Source: JAVKSL01 sp050744085 (lineage in GTDB: Bacteria > Actinomycetota > Acidimicrobiia > Acidimicrobiales > JAJPHD01). From it: a DNA stretch of 32,893 bases. The stretch covers positions 1 to 32,893 of the forward strand of contig JBOGGU010000013.1 in NCBI GenBank assembly GCA_050744085.1, written 5' to 3'. Below the pieces are notes generated by a model that saw only the letters and a program-made list of their open reading frames with translations, had not been told where the DNA came from and made no database searches. Numbering within the stretch: the first letter of the stretch is position 1; each line of letters begins with the position of its first letter. Both the position numbers and the translations under genes were made by a program. Shown piece after piece: positions 11,063-21,187 of the stretch.

Positions 11063-11111
11063 GAACTTGGGTCTCTCATGACCACTGAGAGGTCACCGTT
11101 GACCAAAGTTC
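11063..11111. repeat. Imperfect palindrome between mnhD and dapA (element B)
   Basis: The ends GAACTT and AAGTTC pair, as does an inner CTCTCA/TGAGAG set (11073-11078 with 11086-11091), with a bulge on one arm. Read on the minus strand it shares with element A the start AACTTTGG, the core GACCTCTCAGTGGTCA (A has GACCTCCCAGTGGTCA) and the end AAGTTC. The rest of the 10981-11147 gap shows no gene. Confidence 0.6.
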
Positions 11112-11147
11112 GGGTCGTGCCGCGTCAGGCCCGCGCGGCGCCCGCCA

Positions 11148-13001
11148 TCAGTGCAGCGCCAGGCCACTCAGCCCGGCCAGCAGCGCCAGGCCAGCGACGA
11201 GCCAGGTCACCTGGTCTCCGACGTGGCCGCTGTGCTGGTGTCGCAACCAAGCAGTGCCCGCCAGCGCAGTCCTGCGCAGCTTGACTGCCCACGAGCTTCG
11301 GACGAGGGCCAGGCTCCCCAGGCCCACCGCTCCTGCCGCCTCTCCGAGGTCGATGAGCACGTTAGCGATCGTCGTTGCCGGCACCTTTGGACGTGGGACA
11401 GGCATGTCTTTGGCGTCGAGGACCGCCGCCGCGTAGGCCGGGCGATTGACAAAGCTTGCTGACGCATTCGCAGCCCCTTGTCCCATTCCGGGCACCAACC
11501 CGAGGCCCAGGGTGGCAGCCAGGAGCAAGAGCGGTGGGACCAGCATCACAAGGGGGGTGCGCCTGCGGTCCGGTGGCTCGATCTCCTCGTCACCGGTGTC
11601 GTCGTCGGTCCCTGACTCCGCGGGCGACGACTCCGCTGCCGACGCGGACCTCTGGAGCCCCGCCCCCCAACCCAGCCAGATCCGCCCGGCCGCGCGCAGC
11701 ACCGCACCGCTCGACATGATCACACAGAACGCCACGACAACCTCGATCCAGCCCATCCCGGTCCGGTCGGCAGCCGCAACGATCAGGTCCTTGCCGTGGG
11801 AGGACACGAACGGCGGGAGGTCGGCGAGCGCAAGGGCGCCAAACGCCACTATCCCGCCGCTCAGCCACAGGCCCCCACCCCTGCCGCCCAGCTTGAGCTC
11901 GTCGACGGTAGATCGCCGCTGCTGCACGATCCCCACCCCCAGGAACAACGCACCCTTGGCCAGGCCGTCGCCCACCACGAGCAGGGATGCTCCAGCCAGG
12001 CCGAGCGGGCTCAACAGGCCGAAGCCGATCAGGTACAACCCGACGTGGCTCATCGTGACGAAGGCGAGCATCCGCTTGAGGTTCGTCTGAGCGAGCGCCA
12101 TCACCCCCCCGACCACGGCGGTTGCAATCCCCAGGCCGATCAGGACCAGCTGCAGACGTTGCGCCGCGCCCCCCTGCAGGCCGGAGAAGACAGTCTCCCA
12201 CACCCGCGCCAGTGCGAACAGCCCGAGCTCGCTCATGATCCCCGAGAACAGGACGCACACCGGGATCGGCGCGGTCCCGTATGCGTCCGGCAGCCAGAAG
12301 TGGAATGGGACCACTGCTGCTTTGACCATGAACCCCCCGACCAGGAGGGCAAAGGACACCACCACCACGCCCTCCGCTCGATGCCCTGCGAGGACGTGCC
12401 CGATCTCGGCCAGGTTGAGCGCACCGGTGTGCGCGTAGAGAAGGCCCACTCCCAAAAGGACGGCCATGCCCGCCAAGCTGTTGGTGACCGCGAAGTTGAT
12501 CGCACCCTGCAGCGAAGCCCGGCGGTCGGCGTTGTACCCCGTCAGCACGAAGCCGGTCACCGCCACCAGCTCGAAAGCCACGAAGAGGTTGAACAGGTCC
12601 CCGGTCAGGCAAAGGTCAACGCTTGCGGCGAGGAAGATCAGTACCAGGGCGTTGTACCTGCCACCGACGCTGTCGAAGAAGCGCCAGGAATAGATGAGCG
12701 CGCCCGACACCAGCACCCCGGCCAATGCCGCAAGGGCCGAACCGAGGGGATCGACGACATAGTCGACGCCGACGACCACCCCAGAGGTGGGGTGCCACCC
12801 AGAGAACCAGTAGATCAGCGGGTGGCGGGAGCTGGCCGCCATCTCCATGATGGACAGCGCTGTCGTGGCGACCGCCACCGACAAGGCCAGCAAGTCCCTC
12901 AGCCTGCGTGGAAGGAGGCGGTTGGCACCTGCCAGGACCGCGGCCCCACCGAGGGGCAACGCCGCTGAGAGCGGTATTACGATCTGTACGCTCGAAGTCA
13001 A
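11148..13001 (-). CDS. mnhD: Cation/proton antiporter subunit D (Mrp/Mnh D, MbhH-like)
   Basis: The 617-residue membrane protein belongs to the NuoL/M/N-like proton-translocating family. Typical segments are LPDAYGTAPIPV, SGIMSELG and NLKRMLAFVTMSHVG, the last carrying the conserved Lys region of the channel. There are about 14 predicted helices, with an acidic Ser/Glu/Asp linker before the last ones (about 480-510). I chose TTG 13001, which overlaps the mnhC stop as TTGA; the longer GTG start at 13064 would overlap mnhC by 67 nt. It is the last gene of the antiporter cluster and the only large antiporter-like subunit in it. Confidence 0.85.
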   Translation of the reverse strand: MTSSVQIVIPLSAALPLGGAAVLAGANRLLPRRLRDLLALSVAVATTALSIMEMAASSRHPLIYWFSGWHPTSGVVVGVDYVVDPLGSALAALAGVLVSGALIYSWRFFDSVGGRYNALVLIFLAASVDLCLTGDLFNLFVAFELVAVTGFVLTGYNADRRASLQGAINFAVTNSLAGMAVLLGVGLLYAHTGALNLAEIGHVLAGHRAEGVVVVSFALLVGGFMVKAAVVPFHFWLPDAYGTAPIPVCVLFSGIMSELGLFALARVWETVFSGLQGGAAQRLQLVLIGLGIATAVVGGVMALAQTNLKRMLAFVTMSHVGLYLIGFGLLSPLGLAGASLLVVGDGLAKGALFLGVGIVQQRRSTVDELKLGGRGGGLWLSGGIVAFGALALADLPPFVSSHGKDLIVAAADRTGMGWIEVVVAFCVIMSSGAVLRAAGRIWLGWGAGLQRSASAAESSPAESGTDDDTGDEEIEPPDRRRTPLVMLVPPLLLLAATLGLGLVPGMGQGAANASASFVNRPAYAAAVLDAKDMPVPRPKVPATTIANVLIDLGEAAGAVGLGSLALVRSSWAVKLRRTALAGTAWLRHQHSGHVGDQVTWLVAGLALLAGLSGLALH

Positions 13002-13345
13002 TCGTGGGTCGCCCGGAGCTCGTCTGGGTCGAGCGTCCCGGCCCGCTTGTGCACCTGGACGCACAGCGCCAGCAGCAGCGCGGTGACCGCTGCGCCGACC
13101 ACCACGTCGGTCAGCGCCAACGCCTGCATGATGGCGTCCACAGCAGGGCCCGGGTGAGCTGGCAGGCCGACGAACACTGGGGCGTGGCCACCCGTGCGGT
13201 AGCCGATCTCCAGCAGCAGGACGTCGGTGGCGGACTGCGAGACTGTCAGGCAGACCACGAGGTGGACGAGGTTGCGGCTCGTTACGACGCCGTACACGCC
13301 CACAAGGAACAGCCAGATGACCACCCCGTAGGCGAGGACGGTCAT
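12998..13345 (-). CDS. mnhC: Cation/proton antiporter subunit C (NuoK-like)
   Basis: This is a 115-residue protein with three membrane helices, similar to NuoK and MrpC. The second helix carries the NLVHLVVCL segment, and the third is QALALTDVVVGAAVTALLLAL (about 78-98), where family members have the ALxLTxxVI pattern. The ATG overlaps the TGA of the B gene, and its own stop overlaps the TTG of mnhD, so three genes are translationally chained. Confidence 0.88.
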   Translation of the reverse strand: MTVLAYGVVIWLFLVGVYGVVTSRNLVHLVVCLTVSQSATDVLLLEIGYRTGGHAPVFVGLPAHPGPAVDAIMQALALTDVVVGAAVTALLLALCVQVHKRAGTLDPDELRATHD

Positions 13346-14100
13346 CGCCGTCGCTGGCGGATGACCGCCACCTGGTCCAAGAACTCCGACCCCAGGATGG
13401 CGAAGGCTCCAGCCACCTCCACGCCGACTACCGCGTTCAGCAAGGCGATGGTGCCCCCTGAGACGAGGTTGCCAGAGTGGCCGAGCCCCACCACGTTGGC
13501 CAGGAAGGGAGCCCCCACGAAGAGGCCCAGCAACCCCACAGCCACGTAGCCCGCCGCCCCGATGCCGTCGGACGCCTCGAGGAGCGCGGTCGGCTGGAAT
13601 CGGTCGACAGTTGCATAGTCGGTCGCGAGGTAGATCACGTAGAGCCCGCTCGCCATGATCACACCGCCCTGGAAGCCGCCGCCTGGAGTGAGCTGGCCAT
13701 GAGTGACCGTCTCCAGGGCCATCAGCACGAGCAGGGGGCTCAGCAGGACGGCCAGCATCCCGACTGCGGGGCTCGGCGGCGGGATCCGCCGGTCTGGGGC
13801 TTGGTCTGCTGGGAGCTGGCGGACCTCGTCGGCGAGTGGCCGAAGGATCACGGAGATCCCGGTCACCGCGCTGAACAGGATGAACTCCTCGAAGAGGGTG
13901 TCGATACCGCGGTAGTCGAAGGTGATCGCCGAGACCACGTCGGTTACCCTGCGCTGGACGGGCGCAAGTCGGTTGAGCAGCCGGGCGTAGTCAGAGATCG
14001 GGCTGCCCAACAAGGGAAGCCCGGCCAGGCCGACGGCGAGCGCCACCGTCAGGCCGACGGCGGATACCCCAAAGGCGATGATGCGGCCCCGGCGGCTCAC
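13342..14100 (-). CDS. mnhB: MbhE-like domain fused to antiporter subunit B
   Basis: At 252 residues this is about twice the size of a plain MrpB. The first half has one membrane helix and then DYRGIDTLFEEFILFSAV (about 70-87), the pattern of the extreme C-terminus of MrpA, which is the separate subunit MbhE in Mbh complexes. The second half is MrpB: VTHGQLTPGGGFQGGVIMAS is the diagnostic stretch, followed by helices. So the polypeptide joins the MbhE and MrpB/MbhF functions. GTG 14100 lies 10 nt after the previous gene. Confidence 0.83.
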   Translation of the reverse strand: MSRRGRIIAFGVSAVGLTVALAVGLAGLPLLGSPISDYARLLNRLAPVQRRVTDVVSAITFDYRGIDTLFEEFILFSAVTGISVILRPLADEVRQLPADQAPDRRIPPPSPAVGMLAVLLSPLLVLMALETVTHGQLTPGGGFQGGVIMASGLYVIYLATDYATVDRFQPTALLEASDGIGAAGYVAVGLLGLFVGAPFLANVVGLGHSGNLVSGGTIALLNAVVGVEVAGAFAILGSEFLDQVAVIRQRRR

Positions 14101-14110
14101 TGGGGGCGGC

Positions 14111-14353
14111 TCACTCGGTGCCCTTTCGCACCTTCGCCATGCAGAGCAGGACGATCAGGGGCACGGCGACGGCCCCCACGACGATCTGGGACAGTGCGAC
14201 GTCGCCTGCCTGGAGAGTCATATAGAGCGTCGCCAGGCAGAGCCCGAAGAATCCCGCAACGAAGGCTTGTCGAAGCGGGTTCCGCGTCAGGACCACTGCC
14301 GTCCCCGAAGCGGCGACCCACACCAGTGCAACGGCGATCAACGCCTCCCTCAT
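14111..14353 (-). CDS. MbhD/DUF4040-like subunit (C-terminal MrpA module)
   Basis: This 80-residue protein has three membrane helices. The segment YMTLQAGDVALSQIVVGAVAVPL matches the DUF4040 module found near the C-terminus of MrpA and as the stand-alone subunit MbhD; ALxQxxVGxxV is its signature. The large NuoL-like N-terminal part of MrpA is not in this cluster, so this is not a remnant beside an intact mrpA. ATG 14353 follows the mnhG stop by 3 nt. Confidence 0.83.
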   Translation of the reverse strand: MREALIAVALVWVAASGTAVVLTRNPLRQAFVAGFFGLCLATLYMTLQAGDVALSQIVVGAVAVPLIVLLCMAKVRKGTE

Positions 14354-14356
14354 CGC

Positions 14357-14704
14357 TCAGCCGCTCTCGTTGCTCGCATCTCGGGGCGGCCCGTCGATGA
14401 CGGGATCCTCAGCCCCCTCGGAGCGGCCGCGCACCACGATCGCGCGGGCCATGGCGTGGCTGGTGAACGGGCTTGTCCCTGCGATGACCGCCCCGACCAG
14501 GAGAGCGGCCAGGCCCGAAGCGGACAGCCCCGAACGCAGCAGGACCGCTGCGCAAACCCCCACCGAGCCGAGCATCGCCGCTGGGGTGACCAGGTGGAGA
14601 CGATCCATCGGGTTGTCCATCACGGCGACGCCGAGGCACGACGCCGCCACGATTGCCAAGCCGGCCACCAGCACGACGTCTGCAAGCACTGCTGTCACGC
14701 CCAT
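14357..14704 (-). CDS. mnhG: Cation/proton antiporter subunit G
   Basis: The 115-residue protein has three membrane helices and the MrpG signature MDNPMDRLHLVTPAAMLG (about 29-46). A hydrophilic tail follows. I chose ATG 14704 because the family begins with a helix at this point; an in-frame extension to 14818 would overlap mnhF and is not conserved in character. It lies 16 nt after mnhF. Confidence 0.86.
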   Translation of the reverse strand: MGVTAVLADVVLVAGLAIVAASCLGVAVMDNPMDRLHLVTPAAMLGSVGVCAAVLLRSGLSASGLAALLVGAVIAGTSPFTSHAMARAIVVRGRSEGAEDPVIDGPPRDASNESG

Positions 14705-14720
14705 CACGGGGCCCCGGCGC

Positions 14721-14972
14721 TCAAAGCCAGCGCTCCAAAAAACGGGCGAAGACCAGCGACGCCCCTGCCGAGAGCACGGCCAGCACGGCTGCGAGGGATG
14801 CGAGGGCAGGCTCTTCAAACCCCTCGGCCAGGCACAGCAAGGCCAGGGACTGCACCATGCCGGTCAGGCCAAGGCCGACGAGGCGACGTTCGCCACCCCC
14901 ACGCCAGCACACCCACGCGCACGGGACGAGCGCCACCTGCAAGACGAGCGCGCCGACCAGGAACCAGCTCAT
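14721..14972 (-). CDS. mnhF: Cation/proton antiporter subunit F
   Basis: This is an 83-residue, three-helix protein in the position and of the size of MrpF. Similarity is weak beyond hydrophobicity: the usual RxxxGPxxxDR loop between the first two helices appears here as WRGGGERRLVGLGL, so the assignment rests mainly on context between E and G. The ATG overlaps the TGA of mnhE (ATGA). Confidence 0.72.
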   Translation of the reverse strand: MSWFLVGALVLQVALVPCAWVCWRGGGERRLVGLGLTGMVQSLALLCLAEGFEEPALASLAAVLAVLSAGASLVFARFLERWL

Positions 14973-15664
14973 CGGCCTTCCTTGCCTGTGCCGGCCCGTC
15001 CGCCAGTGCCGCCCTGTCCGCCAGTGCCGCCCTGTCCGCCGGTGCCGCCCAAGAGGCCTGGCAGGTCCGGCGGCGGGGCCTGCCCAGGTTCGCTGACCAG
15101 TCGGTGAAGCAGGGCTGTCCCAGCTTCGACGTCGATGTGCACCGCGATCGTGTTGGGGGCCAACGACAGCAGCGCCGTGACGACAGCATCGCGACGAGCC
15201 GCTCGCCATCCCGCCCCGGTGCCAGTGCCGCTGGCACCACTGTTACCGCCGTCAGCGCCCCCACCCCCGCCGCCAGGGCCCCCGCCCCGGCCGCCAGTTC
15301 CGGCAACCGTGCCCAGGTCGACAGTCACCGTCGTCCACGAGCCGCCGGGGACCTCCGATCCCCAGAGCTTGCGTGCCGCCACCCGATAGACCTGCCAGGT
15401 CTCCACCAGGAGCTGGCGGGGCAGGGCAGCGAGCAACCGAAGGTCGGCCCAGCGCACGCTCGGAAGGGCCCGGCCCTGCTGGCTGACCAGGAAGCCCGCA
15501 ACCAACGCCCCTGCCGCAGCGCACGACCCGGCGACCAGGTCCTGGACGTCAGGCTGGCCTGCCAGCATGATCCACACGCCCAGCAGGATGCCCAACGCCA
15601 GGATGCCCCCCAACACCATGGACCCGAGTCCCGGCCTACCGGTATCCGCGCGTCTCGCCGGCAT
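14969..15664 (-). CDS. mnhE: Cation/proton antiporter subunit E with Gly-rich insertion
   Basis: The 231-residue protein starts with two helices (MVLGGILALGILLGVWIML and a second near 45-60). It continues with the MrpE core, including LLVETWQVYRVA and the strand LSLAPNTIAVHIDVE, the family's NTITLTPGT-like block. Between these is a Gly/Ser/Thr-rich insert of about 35 residues, and the C-terminus is another Gly-rich repeat. I chose ATG 15664, preceded by GGAG; ATG 15619 is a shorter option. It is the first antiporter gene, 67 nt after the carbonic anhydrase stop. Confidence 0.8.
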   Translation of the reverse strand: MPARRADTGRPGLGSMVLGGILALGILLGVWIMLAGQPDVQDLVAGSCAAAGALVAGFLVSQQGRALPSVRWADLRLLAALPRQLLVETWQVYRVAARKLWGSEVPGGSWTTVTVDLGTVAGTGGRGGGPGGGGGGADGGNSGASGTGTGAGWRAARRDAVVTALLSLAPNTIAVHIDVEAGTALLHRLVSEPGQAPPPDLPGLLGGTGGQGGTGGQGGTGGRAGTGKEGR

Positions 15665-15731
15665 CCGCTCCACGGCGCCAACTACACCATGACTCCACCA
15701 GCGGAGCCAAGTCCAGCGCTCCTCCCCAGGG

Positions 15732-16220
15732 TCAGACCTCGGTGACCCGGCCGGTCTTGTCGTCGTAGACAAACCCGCGCACCTTGTCCTTCTTGGGCAC
15801 GAACGGGCTGGCGGCGATGCGGGCGAGCGACTGGCGGACATCCCCCGCTGAGTCGGGGAACGCCTCGGGGGCCCAAGCCGGCCGGACTCCGGTGTCCGCC
15901 TCGATCTGGTCGGCGAACGCGTCGCTCTTGAAGGTGCGCATTCCGCAGTCGGCGTGGTGGACGACGATGATCTCTTCAGTGCCCAGGAGGTACTGCGATA
16001 TCGCGAGGGACCGGATCGCGTCGTCGGTGATCGCCCCGCCTGCGTTCCTGATGACGTGGCAGTCACCCTCGGTGAGCCCGAAGATGCCGTAGGGGTTCAC
16101 CCTCGCGTCCATGCAGGCCACGATTGCCACGTGGCGTCCGGGAGGCATGGGGAGGTGACCCTTCTCGAAGCTGGCGGCGTAAGCTTCTGCGTTGCTCAGG
16201 AGCTCGTCGGTGGCTGTCAT
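15732..16220 (-). CDS. Beta-class carbonic anhydrase
   Basis: This is a 162-residue zinc enzyme for reversible CO2 hydration. The ligands are visible: Cys36 in CMDAR (with the Asp38-Arg40 dyad), His89 and Cys92 in HHADCGM. Size and sequence order follow the small mycobacterial enzyme Rv1284 as I remember it (PMPP, RNAG, SLAISQ, FVPKK-like end). ATG 16220 is preceded by AAGGGA at good spacing; an upstream in-frame start at 16247 would lie in the promoter region. It precedes the antiporter cluster on the same strand and could be its first gene, supplying bicarbonate and protons near the complex, which is inference from position only. Confidence 0.93.
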   Translation of the reverse strand: MTATDELLSNAEAYAASFEKGHLPMPPGRHVAIVACMDARVNPYGIFGLTEGDCHVIRNAGGAITDDAIRSLAISQYLLGTEEIIVVHHADCGMRTFKSDAFADQIEADTGVRPAWAPEAFPDSAGDVRQSLARIAASPFVPKKDKVRGFVYDDKTGRVTEV

Positions 16221-16249
16221 GGCTGGTCCCTTCGATCGTCGGCTCAATT

Positions 16250-16259
16250 GTTGATCAAC
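16250..16259. promoter_or_regulatory. Palindrome GTTGATCAAC upstream of the carbonic anhydrase
   Basis: A perfect 10-bp palindrome lies in an unusually AT-rich stretch 30 nt before the carbonic anhydrase ATG, in the 50-nt gap after dapB. Its position fits an operator or promoter for the carbonic anhydrase and perhaps the antiporter genes. No clear -10/-35 pair is visible. Confidence 0.35.
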
Positions 16260-16270
16260 TTAGTCAGGAA

Positions 16271-17089
16271 TCAGCCTCCCGTCAAGCCCAGCAACGAGTC
16301 GATGCCCAGCGTGAGACCGGGTCGGTCAGGGACCGCCCTCACCGCCAGCAGGACCCCGGGCATGAACGAGGTCCGGTCGTAGGAGTCGTGGCGGATCGTG
16401 AGGCTCTGGCCAGTGGCCCCAAGCAGGACCTCTTGATGGGCAACCAGGCCCCTGAGGCGCACCGAATGGACCCGCACCCCGCCCGGCCCCGCCCCTCCCC
16501 TGGCTCCCGCGAGAACCTGGTGGCGGGTCGGGTCGGCGGGCAGCGCTCCCACCCCGGCCGACTGCCGAGCAGAGGCCATGCGCTCCGCTGTGTGCATGGC
16601 GGTGCCGGAAGGCGCATCCACCTTGGCGTCGTGGTGCAGCTCGACGACCTCGATCGAGTCCATGAACGGCGCCGCCAGCTCGGCGAAGCGCATCATCAGG
16701 ACGGCGCCAATGGCGAAGTTCGACGCCAGGATGCAGTTGGGCCCCCCTTCGGTCCCGAATAGCCCCTCCAGCTCGGCTAGGTCTCCGGCGGACAGGCCGG
16801 AGGTCCCAACCACTGCGTGGATGCCGTCCCCGGCGCAGGAGGCCAGGCTGTCCATCGCCACGTCCGCCCTGGTGAAATCCACGGCCACCTCGACATCGGC
16901 TTGGCGCAGGGCCCCGGCGGCCTCCTCTACGACGAGCCCACTGCCGTCCAACCCGGCAACCTCGTCAAGGCTCGAGCCGGCCAGACGGGGGTCCACTGCG
17001 CAGGCCAGCTCGAGGTCGGCAGCGTCGTGAAGCGCCCGGCACACGGTGGCGCCCATCCGACCTCCCGCCCCGAGCACCCCAACGCGCAT
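16271..17089 (-). CDS. dapB: 4-hydroxy-tetrahydrodipicolinate reductase
   Basis: The 272-residue enzyme reduces the DapA product on the lysine/diaminopimelate pathway. The N-terminal Rossmann motif is VGVLGAGGRMG. GTSGLSAGD lies around residues 98-106. The substrate-binding block is ELHHDAKVDAPSGTA, with the catalytic HH pair and PSGTA. I chose ATG 17089 over the adjacent GTG 17092. It lies directly downstream of the broken M16 gene, the usual actinobacterial neighbour. Confidence 0.94.
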   Translation of the reverse strand: MRVGVLGAGGRMGATVCRALHDAADLELACAVDPRLAGSSLDEVAGLDGSGLVVEEAAGALRQADVEVAVDFTRADVAMDSLASCAGDGIHAVVGTSGLSAGDLAELEGLFGTEGGPNCILASNFAIGAVLMMRFAELAAPFMDSIEVVELHHDAKVDAPSGTAMHTAERMASARQSAGVGALPADPTRHQVLAGARGGAGPGGVRVHSVRLRGLVAHQEVLLGATGQSLTIRHDSYDRTSFMPGVLLAVRAVPDRPGLTLGIDSLLGLTGG

Positions 17090-17098
17090 CACGGCAGG

Positions 17099-18026
17099 CT
17101 ACCCAATCTGGGACAGCTCGAAGTCCTCCTCTGTGAACGGCCCCACCATCGACAACGTCCGGGCACCCCCGAGCACCAGCCGGGCGGCCTCGTGGGCGTC
17201 TTGGAGGGTCACCGCCTCCATCCTGGCCACCAGCTCCTCGACAGCGAGCACCTCGCCGTGAAGCAGCTGGCTACGACCGATCCGGCTCATGCGCGACGCC
17301 GAGTCCTCCAAGGACAGGAGGCTCTGGGCGCGCAGGTAGCCCTTTGCGAGGGCAAGCTCGGCCTCCGTTACCCCGTCGGCCACCATATGGTCCAGCTCGT
17401 CGCGCAACAAGTCCAGCACCTCTGGGACCTTTCCGGGCGCCGTGCCCACATAGACAGACATCGCGCCGGAGTCGTCGTACGCCACCCGGTCGGAGAACAC
17501 CGAGTACGCCAGGCCCCGGCGCTCCCTGATCTCCTGGAAGAGACGGCTCGACAGGCCCCACCAAGGACGTGGTTGACCACATCCAGGGCATGGCGAAGGC
17601 GGTGCTCCCGGCCCGGGCTGCGCATCGCGACCACCAGGTCGGCGGAGCGGAGCGACGGGCTCGACATGATGTCGCAGAGGACATCGAGGCCGAGGTCCAG
17701 CTTGTCCGCCAGCAGCCTCACATAGAACGCTGTGTACTCCCTGGTGGTGAACGCATTCATCTCGCCGCCGACGGCATCGACAGCCTCGGCGATCTCGCGA
17801 GCGCTCCTGCTCGGGGTGCCTTTGAACAACAGGTGCTCGAGGAAGTGCGAAGCGCCGGCCTCTGCAGCTGGCTCGTCCCTCCCTCCTGTGCCCACCCAGA
17901 AGCCGACGCTCACCGAAGCCACGTCAGGCATGGCCTCGGTGACGACGACCAGCCTGTTGTCGAGGCTGGCCGTGCGGATCGAAGCGCCCTCGACCCCGGT
18001 GACGCGCCCGACCCCAGGCTGCGCGC

Positions 18027-18030
<4 letters not shown>
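17099..18030 (-). pseudogene. M16 (pitrilysin) zinc peptidase, internally deleted and frameshifted
   Basis: The 5' half encodes a recognisable M16 N-terminus: VVVTEAMPDVASVSVGF, then the inverted zinc motif HFLEH. It breaks off at SPSLRSAD (about 17640). The next residues, LVVAMRSPGREH...VVNHVLGG, belong about 150 residues further on in family members, so roughly 450 bp is missing in frame. The lost part would hold the third zinc ligand (Glu). A second lesion is a -1 shift at the CCCC run 17556-17559: adding one base restores GLSSRLFQEIRERRGLAYSV and joins the 3' frame, which ends at 17099. Homology extends upstream of ATG 17931 with no ATG, GTG or TTG; CTG 18030, overlapping the pnp TGA, is the only plausible start. 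The product could not be an active peptidase. Confidence 0.85.
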
Positions 18031-20618
<2,588 letters not shown>

Positions 20619-20811
20619 GCTCACTCCTAACTGATGGGGGCGGCCCTCGGACCAGTTCCCAGTCGTCGAGCGCCCGAGGGGCCAAAAGGCCCGGCCCCGG
20701 GTGATCGGCGACTGGCAGCTGGGCTCAGGTGCCGCCGGTGTTGGCGCGAGAGGCCTTCTGGCCTCCCGGGTGGCACTGGGGTGGCCGGCTGGCCTCCCGG
20801 GCTCGAGATGC
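20619..20811 (-). promoter_or_regulatory. rpsO-pnp intergenic leader with small hairpins
   Basis: This 193-nt gap holds no gene. Two short hairpins are visible: GAGGCC/GGCCTC around a 4-nt loop (20750-20765), and GGGCC/GGCCC around AAAA (20679-20692). The second reads on the minus strand as a stem with a TTTT loop. In well-studied bacteria the rpsO-pnp leader is a site of RNA processing and pnp autoregulation; a similar role here is inference. Confidence 0.4.
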
Positions 20812-21069
20812 TCAGCGCCTGATGCCGAGCCGGGCGATGATCCCCCGGTAACGCTCGACATCGTTGGCCTTCACGTAGTCCAGCAGCCGCCGGCGACGCC
20901 CGATGATCTGCATGAGCCCTCGTCGGGTGTGATGATCGCCCTTGTGGGCCTTGAGGTGCTCGGTCAGGTGGTTGATCCGGGCGCTAAGCAGCGCTATCTG
21001 CACCTCAGGTGAGCCAGTGTCACTCTCGTGGAGGCGATGCTCGGCGATGGTGGCTGACTTGTCTGGCAT
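20812..21069 (-). CDS. rpsO: 30S ribosomal protein S15
   Basis: This 85-residue protein is slightly shorter than the common 89. It has the S15 features DTGSPEVQIALLS, INHLTEHLK, HKGDHHTRRGL and RRRRLLDYVK. It binds the 16S rRNA central domain early in 30S assembly. ATG 21069 is the natural start. The minus-strand leader has TAACAT at about 21136-21141, a possible -10 with no clear -35. Confidence 0.96.
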   Translation of the reverse strand: MPDKSATIAEHRLHESDTGSPEVQIALLSARINHLTEHLKAHKGDHHTRRGLMQIIGRRRRLLDYVKANDVERYRGIIARLGIRR

Positions 21070-21175
21070 GCTCGGTGGGTACCTCGTCGGTGGCTGACGG
21101 CCTACGTTGGGGCGACTGCCCCTCGTGCTTGCCTCGATGTTAGCAGACCACGTGATACCGGACCGCCGAAGCCCT

Positions 21176-21181
21176 TACGCT
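21176..21181 (+). promoter_or_regulatory. Possible -10 box for leaderless arfB
   Basis: TACGCT matches TANNNT and ends 6 nt before the ATG at 21188, so the mRNA could begin at the start codon. A weak -35 candidate, TGATAC at 21153-21158, is spaced 17 nt away. No Shine-Dalgarno sequence precedes the ATG. Confidence 0.42.
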
Positions 21182-21187
21182 GCGTCA

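Noticed and set aside
11148..15664. NADH dehydrogenase (Nuo) operon
   Set aside because: E, F, G and B subunits are specific to Mrp/Mbh systems, and no NuoA-J or NADH-binding subunits are present.
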